From Propionispora vibrioides (lineage in GTDB: Bacteria; Bacillota; Negativicutes; Propionisporales; Propionisporaceae): a stretch of DNA of 64,000 bases. The notes under the pieces were generated by a model. The model made no database searches, was not told the DNA's origin, and saw nothing but the letters and a program-made list of their open reading frames with translations. Location of the stretch: NCBI RefSeq assembly GCF_900110485.1, contig NZ_FODY01000022.1:18099-82098 (forward strand), given 5' to 3'. Shown in pieces: positions 51,426 to 60,294 of the stretch. A program made the translations under genes and the position numbers. Position 1 is the first letter of the stretch; every line of letters starts with the position of its first letter.

Positions 51426-54400
51426 ATGTATCATATCGGTATAGATATAGGTTACGCTACATTTAAATATATCATTTTAAAAGAAACCGCTACCATCGAT
51501 AGTGGGTATTTGTTTCATCGCGGTAATATTGACGCTGCAGTTAACAATTTGCTGACCAAAATAGAAAAAGAGTATAACATCAGAGAATGTTATTTTGGTA
51601 TTGCCGGTGAACAAGCAGAGCGGATGCCTAATTTGAAGCAATATGTTGTTAATGAAATGACTGCCTTAATTGAAGGAGCCTTTGCCAGCGATCCTTCTTT
51701 GCGAACTATTATTGAGCTTGGGGCCCAGAAAGCAAAGTATGTTACCAATGTTTCTGCAGAAGATAAAGCTCATATCAAATTCTCGATGAATTCAAGTTGT
51801 TCAGCGGGAACAGGTTCTTTTCTGGAAGAACAGGTTTCGCGGTTAGGGATCAGTTTGTATGAGTACTCCGACTATGTAAAAAAAGCAACCCATATCCCCC
51901 GGATAGCGGGGCGATGCAGTGTATTTTCCAAAACAGATATGATTCATCATCAGCAGGAAGGCGTGAAAACCGAAGATATATTACTGGGGCTGGCTTATGC
52001 TCTGGTACGAAATTTTAAAGCCAATGTAGTCCAGAAGGAAGCGCTTACTCCTCCGGTCATGCTAACTGGTGGCGTGGTATACAATAAAGGAGTTATCGCA
52101 GCGTTAAAAGCAATATTTCAGTTAGAAGATAAGGATATCATAATTCCCACGCATTTTGATAAGATGATTGCTTTCGGAGCAGCGCTTCTGGCCAAAGAGC
52201 AACAAATGACCGTGACCGTAGAAGAACTTAAGACTGCAGTTGGGCCTTCTCAGCAGGATAAGAATAAAAAAGAAACTAACGGTTATCCCGCATTGTATCC
52301 ATTTGGTCAAAATGAAAGCAGCAACAAACATACCTGCCACAGTGCGGAAAATATCGAGGAAGGATACTTGGGAATTGATATTGGTTCTACCAGTACCAAT
52401 CTGGTATTGATTGATCAGGGTAAAAAGGTCATTGCCTATAGATACTTGCGTACCAGGGGAAAGCCTCGCCAAGTGGTTAGCGACGGAATTGCTGAACTAG
52501 CGGAACAATTTAAACACCAGATCAGGATAAAAGGAATCGGGACGACGGGATCGGGTCGCTATCTGATTGGTAATGAGCTGGGGGCGGGCATCATTGTTGA
52601 TGAAATTACTGCCCAGGCCAAGGGGGCAGTTGCGGCTGATCCTGAGGTGGATACCATCTTTGAAATTGGCGGACAAGATTCTAAATATATCCGCCTGCAA
52701 AATGGCATGGTCGTAGATTTCGAGATGAATAAAATATGTGCTGCCGGAACAGGATCTTTTATTGAAGAACAGGCGAAAAAATTAGCTATACCGATTGAAA
52801 GCTTTTCCCAGTTAGCACTAAAAAGTGAAAATCCGTTGAATCTAGGTGACCGGTGCACCGTTTTTATTGAAGGAAATACCGCTAAAGCGTTAGCGAACAA
52901 TGAAAGTAAGAACGATATTGCCGCCGGATTGGCCTATTCCATTGTCAATAATTATTTAAATCGTGTCGTGGGCACCCGGTCTATTGGTAAAAAAATATTT
53001 TTGCAAGGCGGCATTGCTTACAATCAAGCCGTGGTTAATGCATTTCGCGCGGTACTAAAAAAGGAGATCCTTATACCCCCATTTTTCAGTGTCACAGGAG
53101 CTCTGGGGGCTGCCCTTTTACTGCAAGAAAAAATGATGCAGGATACCCAGGATGTAAGCAGAGATAAAAATAATGAGTCATCAGCTCCCTGCAACATTTT
53201 GCAGGAAATGGAGAGTTTGTTTTTAAAAAATTATACCGGGGCTATCGATAAGACGAAACTGACCATCGGCATTCCCCGTGTATTGTTTTTGCACAAGTTG
53301 TTTCCCCTGTTCCATGAAGTATTCAAAACATTAGGATTTAATGTAATTCTGTCGAAAGCAACGGATGAGGACATCGTGGCTTTGAGTCAGGAATATTCAA
53401 TGGATGAAACTTGCTATCCCATAAAACTCATTAATGGTCACGTAGCTTCCCTGTTGAAGCAAGGTGTGGATTATATCTTTCTGCCAAGCTTATATACGAT
53501 GAAACATGATGTTTCCCAAAGCCGTGAGGACTATGCCTGCGTATACATGCAGAGCACCTCGAAAGTGATTGCTCATGTAATGAACTTAGCCGAAAAAGGC
53601 GTAAAATTATTATCGCCGGCGCTTTCTTTTAAATTTGGTAAAGTGTATATGATGAAGACCTTATTAGCTATGGGAAGAGAGCTTGGGAAAAACAAGGCCC
53701 AGATAGCCTTTGCCATTATGAAAGGCATGGCAAGAATGAAAGAATACAGCCGTGATGTGGAAGAGTTAAATCAAAAGGTAGCAGAGAGTCTGCAAAAGGA
53801 AGAAAAGGCATTTATTATCATAACGCGAACCTATAATACGGCGGATCCGATACTCAATATGAAGATTCCCCAGAAGCTAATCGAGATGGGCTATAAAGTA
53901 TTAACCCTTGCGAATATTCCTGCCTATGATTATGACGTATCGGCGTATTATCCCAACATGTACTGGCCCTTTGGGCAACATATTTTGGCGGGGGCAAAGC
54001 TTGTAAGAGATATGCCTAATCTGTATCCCATTTATATTACCAACCATGGTTGTGGTCCGGATACCATACTAAGCCATTATTTTACTGGCGAAATACAGGG
54101 CAAGCCGTATTTGCATATTGAGGTGGATGAACATTCCTCCAGTGTTGGTGTGATTACCCGCTTGGAAGCGTTCATTAACAGTTTGGATCATTATGATGGA
54201 AAAACAGTGACCGCAGAAAGCGCAACGGAGAAAGCGGAACCTTCCGGAACCGAAGCGGGCAAACTGGTACTGCCGAATCTGTATCCCTATAGTCAAGTCT
54301 TAGGCGAATGGTTTACCAAAAAGGGAATTGCCACGGAAGTTTTACCGGCGTCTACACAAAAATCATTAGAAGTGGGCAAACAGTTTACTAAGTCCAAAGA

Positions 54401-55319
54401 ATATGTATCGCTGTTTTCTTTGTTGGGCGATGTCTTTTATCACTTGCAAAATACGGGAGAAAAGAAGGTAAAACTCTGGCTGCCGCAAAGTGAAGGCAGT
54501 GAGGTGTATGGCCAATATGGAAAAATAGTGAGTGAAAAGTTAAAAGCCGCAGGCTATCAAGCAGAAGTGATTTCTCCTTTTATCGAAGATCTATTGCAAA
54601 GTAAGGAGTACGGTTTTACTTTTGCCTTGGGAGTAATCCTGGCCGATTTGGTGATGATTTCCGCTAAAGAAGAGCGAGACAAGGTGTTGTTAAAAGGGCT
54701 TGACCTGATAAAAACTGGCGGACTGAACGAACAAAATCTTGTTGCCCTGGCCAGGGAGATTTATAGTGGACTCAAGAAGAAAAGCTATGACAAACAGCTT
54801 TATGTACTTGGCGAAGGAAGTGTCATATTTAATGGCTATTTAAATAGTTTCCAATTGGCAGCATTGGAAACCAAGCATCGGATATGGTATCAGCCCTTAG
54901 CGGAACAACTTCTGTTTACCTGGCATGATCATTTCAGTAAAACACCGAAGAGGGACAAGGAATATAAAATAAACCTAGCGAAAATAAAAGCGCTTCTAAA
55001 GGAAATTGGTAATGCCTTAGCGGAATATAATTCCTTTGATCGGGACTTTGCTGGATTGGTGAAGCAGGCTGATAAAAAATTAGACCTATATGCCGGTGGC
55101 GGCGGACGGTATAGATTTGCTAAGCTATTTCGCTGCCCTGAAGCGATCCATGGTATTTTAATGGTGAGTTCCATGTATGAAAATACGGCTACCATACAGA
55201 AAATGCTGAGGAACAGAGATGCGAAGGAGCTAAGCCAGCCTGTACTTGACTTGTCTTTCGATGGATCCAGCCACAGCAATAATAAAGAAATACTGGATAC
55301 TTTTATACACTATATATAA
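51426..55319 (+). CDS. Tandem acyl-CoA dehydratase activase (BcrAD/BadFG type)
   Basis: 1,297 residues. Two ASKHA ATPase domains in tandem: 1-265 (HIGIDIGYATFK; SCSAGTGSFLEEQ; RCSVFSKTD) and 315-575 (YLGIDIGSTSTN; KICAAGTGSFIEEQ; RCTVFIEGNT), each with the two cysteines that bridge a 4Fe-4S cluster in the dimeric activator. A DUF2229 region (about 615-850) and a C-terminal extension follow. Activases use ATP to push one electron onto a 2-hydroxyacyl-CoA dehydratase or benzoyl-CoA reductase. No separate dehydratase subunit lies beside it. The second domain has the more standard motifs; the first is partly degenerate (no T in DIGYATFK). Confidence 0.88.
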   Translation: MYHIGIDIGYATFKYIILKETATIDSGYLFHRGNIDAAVNNLLTKIEKEYNIRECYFGIAGEQAERMPNLKQYVVNEMTALIEGAFASDPSLRTIIELGAQKAKYVTNVSAEDKAHIKFSMNSSCSAGTGSFLEEQVSRLGISLYEYSDYVKKATHIPRIAGRCSVFSKTDMIHHQQEGVKTEDILLGLAYALVRNFKANVVQKEALTPPVMLTGGVVYNKGVIAALKAIFQLEDKDIIIPTHFDKMIAFGAALLAKEQQMTVTVEELKTAVGPSQQDKNKKETNGYPALYPFGQNESSNKHTCHSAENIEEGYLGIDIGSTSTNLVLIDQGKKVIAYRYLRTRGKPRQVVSDGIAELAEQFKHQIRIKGIGTTGSGRYLIGNELGAGIIVDEITAQAKGAVAADPEVDTIFEIGGQDSKYIRLQNGMVVDFEMNKICAAGTGSFIEEQAKKLAIPIESFSQLALKSENPLNLGDRCTVFIEGNTAKALANNESKNDIAAGLAYSIVNNYLNRVVGTRSIGKKIFLQGGIAYNQAVVNAFRAVLKKEILIPPFFSVTGALGAALLLQEKMMQDTQDVSRDKNNESSAPCNILQEMESLFLKNYTGAIDKTKLTIGIPRVLFLHKLFPLFHEVFKTLGFNVILSKATDEDIVALSQEYSMDETCYPIKLINGHVASLLKQGVDYIFLPSLYTMKHDVSQSREDYACVYMQSTSKVIAHVMNLAEKGVKLLSPALSFKFGKVYMMKTLLAMGRELGKNKAQIAFAIMKGMARMKEYSRDVEELNQKVAESLQKEEKAFIIITRTYNTADPILNMKIPQKLIEMGYKVLTLANIPAYDYDVSAYYPNMYWPFGQHILAGAKLVRDMPNLYPIYITNHGCGPDTILSHYFTGEIQGKPYLHIEVDEHSSSVGVITRLEAFINSLDHYDGKTVTAESATEKAEPSGTEAGKLVLPNLYPYSQVLGEWFTKKGIATEVLPASTQKSLEVGKQFTKSKEYVSLFSLLGDVFYHLQNTGEKKVKLWLPQSEGSEVYGQYGKIVSEKLKAAGYQAEVISPFIEDLLQSKEYGFTFALGVILADLVMISAKEERDKVLLKGLDLIKTGGLNEQNLVALAREIYSGLKKKSYDKQLYVLGEGSVIFNGYLNSFQLAALETKHRIWYQPLAEQLLFTWHDHFSKTPKRDKEYKINLAKIKALLKEIGNALAEYNSFDRDFAGLVKQADKKLDLYAGGGGRYRFAKLFRCPEAIHGILMVSSMYENTATIQKMLRNRDAKELSQPVLDLSFDGSSHSNNKEILDTFIHYI

Positions 55320-55405
55320 AACTCAAAATATAAAATAGCGAAGATTTTTATAAATAAAGTTTTTGTAGGACACATTTGGCGTCAAAGGAAGAATGATAGG
55401 TATAG

Positions 55406-55465
55406 AGAAAAGGAGAACTCCTTCGTGGTTAACAAAAACTGGGAAGGAGTTCTCCTTTTCTTTAT
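55406..55465 (+). terminator. Terminator after the activase gene
   Basis: AGAAAAGGAGAACTCCTTC and its perfect 19-bp complement at 55443-55461, followed by TTTA. Confidence 0.92.
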
Positions 55466-55574
55466 GGAATAAGTAGTAAAATAGCAGAATTTCTTACCCA
55501 AAGCCTATTGGTAAGATTAATAAATCGATCTCCAAATCTTGAAAACAAGTAATGTATTTACAGGAGAAACTACC

Positions 55575-56777
55575 ATGGATAAAAGTGAAGAGCTTCAGAC
55601 AGGACAATATAGTAATGTACCCATTGTAATCTTATTAGTTTTGATGTATGTCATAGTCGCTATGAGTGATAACTTTAAAGGCATATTTGTGCCATTTTTT
55701 AAAGAGGATTTTGGCGTAAATAATACGCAGATTGGCTATATTTTAACCGTCAGCTTGCTGGCCTACGCAATATTTCAGTATGTTGGCGGCATACTTATAG
55801 AAAAACTGGGGTACAAAAAAGTTATATCTCTTGGTTTCATTACAGGAATTGTCTCCCTGCTGCTTTTAATTTCATTTAAAACCTATGCAATGTTAGTTAT
55901 TGGTTTATTTGGTTTAAATATTGGCATGGCAATGTTTAATGTGGGCGTTAACACATTAGGGCCAATACTTACGGTTACATCAACAGCTGTTCTGATGAAT
56001 TTCGTAAACTTTTCTTATGGGGCTAGTAATACAGCGATACAAAAAACGGTAGGTAGTCTTTTAGCTAAGGGGATACCATGGCCCCAATTTTATGTGTTCA
56101 TGCTTATTTGTTGTGTGGTATTATTCTTATATTTGTTGCTAATTAAAATACCCTATATGCCAAAAAGTAAAAAGATAACTTATAAAAAGAAAGATTTGTT
56201 CAAAAACAAAATTCTTTATCTTTATATAATTGCGTTAGGCTTCTATTTGGGCTCGGAATATGGTATAGGCAACTGGTTTGTTAATTATATGGGTGAGGAA
56301 TTTAACTTGGCTGCAGATAAAAGGGCGCTTTACGCGGCGTTGTTCTTTGGATTTGAAACAGTGGGAAGGTTATTTGGTGGATTTATTGTAGATAGATTAG
56401 GAACTTTTCGAAGTATGCTAATCTATAGCGGCTTTGCTTTCTTGTTATCTACGGCCGGTATTGTACTGGGTGAGGCTGGTCTAATGATATTCGCGCTGGC
56501 CGGATTATTTTATTCTATTATATATCCAACTATAATCACTACCGCCCATGCGGTTTTCAAAGACGCAGCATCCTATGCAACAGGGTTGATTTTAATGTGC
56601 GGAACGCTCATTGCGATGATTGTAAATATGGTAATGGGTATAGCAAACGATGTAATAGGTGTTTATTACTCATACTACAGTGTAGCCGTATGCATGGCTA
56701 TAACTACATTAGCCATTTTGTTAATTAAAAGAAGTGTGGAAATAGCAAAAGGGAAACAACAATTGCTGCAACTATAA
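55575..56777 (+). CDS. MFS transporter
   Basis: 400 residues, 12 helices. GILIEKLGYKK is the motif A equivalent; FVNFSYGASNTAIQK in helix 4-5 resembles sugar/FucP-like MFS proteins. ATG 55575 is chosen for the CAGGAG site 7 nt upstream; the frame opens earlier at 55539 without a site. It is separated from the activase gene by a terminator, so it is probably transcribed alone. The substrate is not predictable. Confidence 0.85.
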   Translation: MDKSEELQTGQYSNVPIVILLVLMYVIVAMSDNFKGIFVPFFKEDFGVNNTQIGYILTVSLLAYAIFQYVGGILIEKLGYKKVISLGFITGIVSLLLLISFKTYAMLVIGLFGLNIGMAMFNVGVNTLGPILTVTSTAVLMNFVNFSYGASNTAIQKTVGSLLAKGIPWPQFYVFMLICCVVLFLYLLLIKIPYMPKSKKITYKKKDLFKNKILYLYIIALGFYLGSEYGIGNWFVNYMGEEFNLAADKRALYAALFFGFETVGRLFGGFIVDRLGTFRSMLIYSGFAFLLSTAGIVLGEAGLMIFALAGLFYSIIYPTIITTAHAVFKDAASYATGLILMCGTLIAMIVNMVMGIANDVIGVYYSYYSVAVCMAITTLAILLIKRSVEIAKGKQQLLQL

Positions 56778-56805
56778 TATTGATTCTTTCCCCATTTAAC
56801 TATCG

Positions 56806-56834
56806 AAATGGCGGCTATACTTCGCCGCCATTTT
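56806..56834. terminator. Bidirectional terminator
   Basis: AAATGGCGGC ... GCCGCCATTTT, between the MFS gene and the convergent small gene, overlapping the latter's stop codon. Confidence 0.85.
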
Positions 56835-57198
56835 GTTTGATGATAGTTACCGCCTCGTCCACACGATTAGGCGGGGCAAAAACAACAAGAGTAAAGGCAT
56901 GCCCTCCGGCTAATGGGTTTCCGCTCATGCTAAAGCCGCTTACAGAAGGGTCGGCGCCCATGAGCACGCGTTCAGCCGCTTTGGATTCTTTTGAAGTGTT
57001 TGCCGAAAACAAGGTAAGGCCGGTTAATGTTTCGGCACTGGATATTGCACTGTCCAACTCGTCGTCGGTAGATACGCCAAAGCGGCTGGAGCGTTTGATG
57101 GAACTGTCGGTTAGTCCGGCATTTGCCAATGATGTTTTTGCCGCTTCTGCTTTGGTCATTGAGGGAAAAGTGGAAATGATTGTTTGTTCTTTTGGCAT
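56815..57198 (-). CDS. Hypothetical 127-residue cytoplasmic protein
   Basis: Not recognised with confidence. It begins MPKEQTIISTFPSMTKAEAA and has two related halves in which a strand is followed by a helix and G-x-S/T-x segment (AGLTDSSIKRSSRFGV; RVDEAVTIIKQNGGEV), suggesting a duplicated ferredoxin-like fold as in some general-stress proteins. AGGAGG precedes ATG 57198, which is preferred over 57234. GC-richer than its AT-rich neighbours. No cysteine or metal motif. Confidence 0.6.
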   Translation of the reverse strand: MPKEQTIISTFPSMTKAEAAKTSLANAGLTDSSIKRSSRFGVSTDDELDSAISSAETLTGLTLFSANTSKESKAAERVLMGADPSVSGFSMSGNPLAGGHAFTLVVFAPPNRVDEAVTIIKQNGGEV

Positions 57199-57333
57199 TT
57201 TATTTAGCCTCCTAAAGGATAGTCTTAATAGCATTTGTTGTAATCATTTTTCTATCCCTCTGGGGATTGCTAATGCAGTAATATCGCAAGATATGGCAGG
57301 AATAAAACGAGGTCAGCCGTGAGAAAGGTTATG

Positions 57334-57460
57334 GGGGACGGTACTGTTGATTTAAAGGACAATGAGAGTTAGAATATATTTTAGATAAGCCGGGATCAAA
57401 AGCTCATCTAAAATTAAGACAATTTATATTCTTTATCTCATTGCTATACTTATAGCCATT
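57334..57460. repeat. GGGGACGG-type repeat, one-ended copy
   Basis: GGGGACGGTACTGTTGATTT marks one end; the other end is not found. A TTTTAGATAAGC/GCTCATCTAAAA hairpin follows (57382-57416). Confidence 0.45.
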
Positions 57461-57485
57461 AGAGCTGTTAAAGGGGCAAAGATAT

Positions 57486-57872
57486 ATGACGCGTAAGCAG
57501 CTTGTTTTTTTGTGTTTGAAATTCAGTGACGTTTACGAAGATTATCCTTTCAATAAAAGGCAGTCTGGTATCTTATGGACTACCATAAGACATAAAGAAA
57601 ATAAAAAGATTTTTGCTTTAATTTTTGAGCGTGATAATCAATTATATATTAATGTAAAATGCGAGCCTCAGTACATAGAAGAGATAAGAGAACTGAAGAA
57701 AGATGTTTTTCCTGGTTTTCACATGAATAAAAGTCATTGGAATACCGTGAGGATTAATGGCGATGTGTCTAAGGAAGAATTAGCTCAGATGATTGAGCAT
57801 AGTTATAGCTTGACATTAAAACCTAAATTCCTGATGGAATCCAATAAGAAGCGGGCGGAGCTGTTTTGCTGA
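57486..57872 (+). CDS. MmcQ/YjbR family protein
   Basis: 128 residues of the MmcQ/YjbR double-wing fold, a CyaY-like DNA-binding-type domain. Typical features: FSDVYEDYPF near the start, KIFALIFERDNQLYINVKCEP in the middle and MNKSHWNTVRI near 79-89. Stand-alone members are widespread, and biological roles are not established. A weak GGGGCAAAG site precedes ATG 57486. Located among small single genes at the right border of the AT-rich region. Confidence 0.87.
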   Translation: MTRKQLVFLCLKFSDVYEDYPFNKRQSGILWTTIRHKENKKIFALIFERDNQLYINVKCEPQYIEEIRELKKDVFPGFHMNKSHWNTVRINGDVSKEELAQMIEHSYSLTLKPKFLMESNKKRAELFC

Positions 57873-57972
57873 GAAATCGATATAATTTCTCAAAGGTGAA
57901 AAGTGGTTTTGAGAATAGGAGAAACCGTCCATAGAAGGCTTGAATCAATATTTAAATAAGAGAGGGATCTAT

Positions 57973-58284
57973 ATGATTGTTACCTGTGTTACTGTTTATG
58001 TAAAAAAAGAATTTATCGCTGAGTTTATTGAAGCTACATTGGAAAACCACAAAAACTCTATTAAAGAAGAAGGCAATCTTCGTTTTGATGTACTTCAATG
58101 CAACACGGATGAAACAAGATTTTTCTTGTATGAAGCCTATTTAACAGAAGAAGCATCAGCAGCGCATAAGAAAACAGCCCATTATCTAAAGTGGCGCGAT
58201 ACGGTTGCCAATTGGATGGCCCAGCCACGAGAGGGAGTTGCACATTCGGTTATTGCACCCCTTAAAAAAGATTTATGGAAGTAA
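57973..58284 (+). CDS. Antibiotic biosynthesis monooxygenase (ABM) domain protein
   Basis: 103 residues, ferredoxin-like ABM fold: VTCVTVYVKKEFIAEFIEAT, RFDVLQCNTDETRFFLYEAY and AHKKTAHYLKWRDTV match LsrG/YgiN-type proteins, which include quinol monooxygenases and AI-2-phosphate isomerases. ATG 57973 follows AGAGGGATC; the longer frame is not supported. Single gene. The substrate is unknown. Confidence 0.85.
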   Translation: MIVTCVTVYVKKEFIAEFIEATLENHKNSIKEEGNLRFDVLQCNTDETRFFLYEAYLTEEASAAHKKTAHYLKWRDTVANWMAQPREGVAHSVIAPLKKDLWK

Positions 58285-58399
58285 AAGAATGCAATTTGGC
58301 AAGGAAATCTCAGAATGGTGAACTAGCCTTAAAAGTACTTAATTTCGATGATACTGTTGCCAGCCTGGCAGTATACTTATGCTGGAAGGAGAAACAAAT

Positions 58400-58576
58400 A
58401 TGGCAGTTGTAAAATGTACAAAATGTGGAAAAGTGTTTAATACAGAAGGAGCCATATTGAAACCGATAGGTGATGGCGGATATATGGAATGTTGTCCTAA
58501 ATGCGGTAGTACCAGTGTATATTATGTGGATGATTTTCAAAGAGAAGAAGAGGATAGATGGTGGAAGGGCTTTTGA
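58400..58576 (+). CDS. Small zinc-ribbon protein
   Basis: 58 residues. CTKCGK near the start and CCPKCGS near 34-39 form two CxxC knuckles of a rubredoxin/zinc-ribbon-like fold; the tail is acidic and Trp-rich. GGAAGGAG precedes ATG 58400. Similar small zinc ribbons are common and uncharacterised. Confidence 0.72.
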   Translation: MAVVKCTKCGKVFNTEGAILKPIGDGGYMECCPKCGSTSVYYVDDFQREEEDRWWKGF

Positions 58577-58656
58577 TGAGGTAATCAGCAAGATGTTTTT
58601 CATACAGGTGAAATAGTACTTCTATATTTTCTACCAATTGGCGGGAGGCTTCTACC

Positions 58657-59490
58657 ATGAATGGACTGGAGTATCAGATTAAGACTTTTGATTTTTATTT
58701 TGAAAACCATGGCGGAACGTATCGCATTTTTGTTTCGGTACCGAAAGGTCCTGTGCCTGCCGCCGGTTATCCGGTCATGTACCTGCTTGATGGGAACTTG
58801 ACTTTTCCCATGCTGCAGGCTGCCCAGCAGTCGAATGATTTTGGTCCGGTAGTAACAGTTGGGGTGGGGTATCCGATTGATTCGGGCCTTGATGTGGGCC
58901 GGCGCTACTTCGATCTTACACCGCCTACTTTGCCGGAGTTAATTCCTCTTTCGGCTATAGGCCGGGGCGACTTGGCAACCGGTGGACAGGACACCTTCTT
59001 TGCCTCGATCGAAACGGAATTGAAACCGGTGATTGAAAAGCTTGCACCCATTGACCGCAACCGGCAGACCATATTCGGACATTCCCTGGCAGGTTTGCTG
59101 GTCATGCATATCCTTTATATTTCTTCGGCTTCGTTTCAAACCTATGTGGCCGCTGATCCATCCATCTGGTGGAATGGCGGTTCGATTTTGACGGAGCATG
59201 CCGGTTTCTTGGAGCACGGGCAGGCTGGGCGGGAAAAGGCACCTGTGCGGCTATTGGTGGAAACCGCCGGTAAACGGGGGTTTCGGAAGGGGACTTCTAA
59301 AGCAGAACAGATCGTGCTGGCGAAGGTTCGCTCTGGCCCTACGGGAAAGGAGCTTGCCGCGGCGTTAGAGGGACTGCCCGGCCTGCATGTAAGTTTTCGG
59401 GAGCAGGTTGGCGAAAATCACGGTTCCATGCTGCCTTATTCGGTAGCAGATGCGCTGTGTTTTGCCCTGCAGGGAACTGTTTATCCGTAA
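58657..59490 (+). CDS. Alpha/beta-hydrolase, esterase D/IroE-like
   Basis: 277 residues of the putative-esterase family (Fes/IroE-like). The nucleophile elbow is GHSLAG (near 143), the acid region follows ADPSIWWNG, and the catalytic His is in ENHGSMLP near 253. Related enzymes hydrolyse enterobactin-type siderophores; no siderophore genes lie nearby. GGGAGG precedes ATG 58657. No signal peptide. A decayed duplicate of its 3' end lies 150 bp downstream beyond a repeat. Confidence 0.88.
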   Translation: MNGLEYQIKTFDFYFENHGGTYRIFVSVPKGPVPAAGYPVMYLLDGNLTFPMLQAAQQSNDFGPVVTVGVGYPIDSGLDVGRRYFDLTPPTLPELIPLSAIGRGDLATGGQDTFFASIETELKPVIEKLAPIDRNRQTIFGHSLAGLLVMHILYISSASFQTYVAADPSIWWNGGSILTEHAGFLEHGQAGREKAPVRLLVETAGKRGFRKGTSKAEQIVLAKVRSGPTGKELAAALEGLPGLHVSFREQVGENHGSMLPYSVADALCFALQGTVYP

Positions 59491-59510
59491 TAGACTTTTT
59501 CTGAAATTAC

Positions 59511-59622
59511 GGGGACGGTACGTTTGATTCAAGATGTGACAGGTATAATAAAATATAGCTATGCAAATTTAGCGAGAAATTGCCTAAGTCAGAGATGTCT
59601 AGACTAAACAGTACTGTCCTCC
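59511..59622. repeat. GGGGACGG-ended repeat, copy 3
   Basis: GGGGACGGTACGTTTGATTC at the left; right end CAGTACTGTCCTCC. The interior shares ATGCAAATTTAGCGAGAAAT and CTAAGTCAGA with copy 1. Confidence 0.75.
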
Positions 59623-59628
59623 TTTGCG

Positions 59629-59700
59629 GGCGGTCAAGAAGCTGGTTGCGGCGTTAGGCGGGCTGCTTGGCCTTTACTTGAATTCTCGGGAGTAGGCAGA
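59629..59700 (+). pseudogene. Decayed duplicate of the esterase 3' end
   Basis: The stretch reads KKLVAALGGLLGLYLNSRE then a stop, matching the esterase's KELAAALEGLPGLHVSFREQ near its end. Nucleotide identity is clear over about 60 bp. The repeat copy 3 lies between the two. Confidence 0.7.
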
Positions 59701-59797
59701 TGAAACTCACAGATCAATACTGCCGGAGGTGGAGGCGGACGTACTTGTTTTTGCTCGGGTGGGAAGCTGGTCTTTCATAAAACTCTTGGCAGAAAAG

Positions 59798-59845
59798 AAA
59801 AAAGCATTAGTCAGGCTTGTAAACAGGCCTCGGCTAATGCTCTTT
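59798..59845 (-). terminator. Terminator of the sigma/membrane-protein operon
   Basis: On the minus strand AGAGCATTAG ... CTAATGCTTTTTTC, a stem followed by a T-run. Confidence 0.8.
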
Positions 59846-59899
59846 CGATATCTGGGACGATTTTATGGGGGCTGGTTAATATATACAAGGTGTTTCCGC

Positions 59900-60289
59900 C
59901 TATTTTTTCTTATTCTGCAGGCGGCTCATGTAGCGTTCCAACGAGTATTTTCCTTCTTCCTGCCACCAGGCCTCATAGTACAGATCCTGATGATCGCCGG
60001 GATCGGCTTCTTGTTTGGCAAAGTTTGCTTTACAGGCTGCGGCAGGTTGATGGGGTGATTTATGATAGCCATGGCTGCCAAAAATCAGGCGGGATAGTAT
60101 TACCAATCCGACACTTTGCCAGTAAGTAATCGCCTTCCAGCCCCATAAATCAGGCAATAGTGCGTTCCAAAGTATTTGCACAAAAAAACCGAAGGCAAGC
60201 CCCAGGAGTAATGCTAACAGCAGGCCATATAAAATTTGTACCAATACGTGGCGTGTTTTGGTTATACAAAAATTACAATGAACGTTCAT
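59900..60289 (-). CDS. Hypothetical membrane protein partnered with a sigma factor
   Basis: 129 residues. A short N-terminal CNFC pair is followed by one long or two closely spaced membrane segments (about 17-45 and 55-70), then a basic/acidic cytoplasmic or external tail. It starts 5 bp after the sigma gene ends, so the two are co-transcribed. It could be an anti-sigma or membrane-anchoring partner, but lacks the ZAS zinc motif (H-x3-C-x2-C) of classic anti-sigma factors. Family not recognised. Confidence 0.65.
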   Translation of the reverse strand: MNVHCNFCITKTRHVLVQILYGLLLALLLGLAFGFFVQILWNALLPDLWGWKAITYWQSVGLVILSRLIFGSHGYHKSPHQPAAACKANFAKQEADPGDHQDLYYEAWWQEEGKYSLERYMSRLQNKKK

Positions 60290-60294
60290 GACCT

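Noticed and set aside
59729..60058. 109-residue plus-strand open frame
   Set aside because: It is antisense to the sigma-partner gene and crosses that operon's terminator; no ribosome site.
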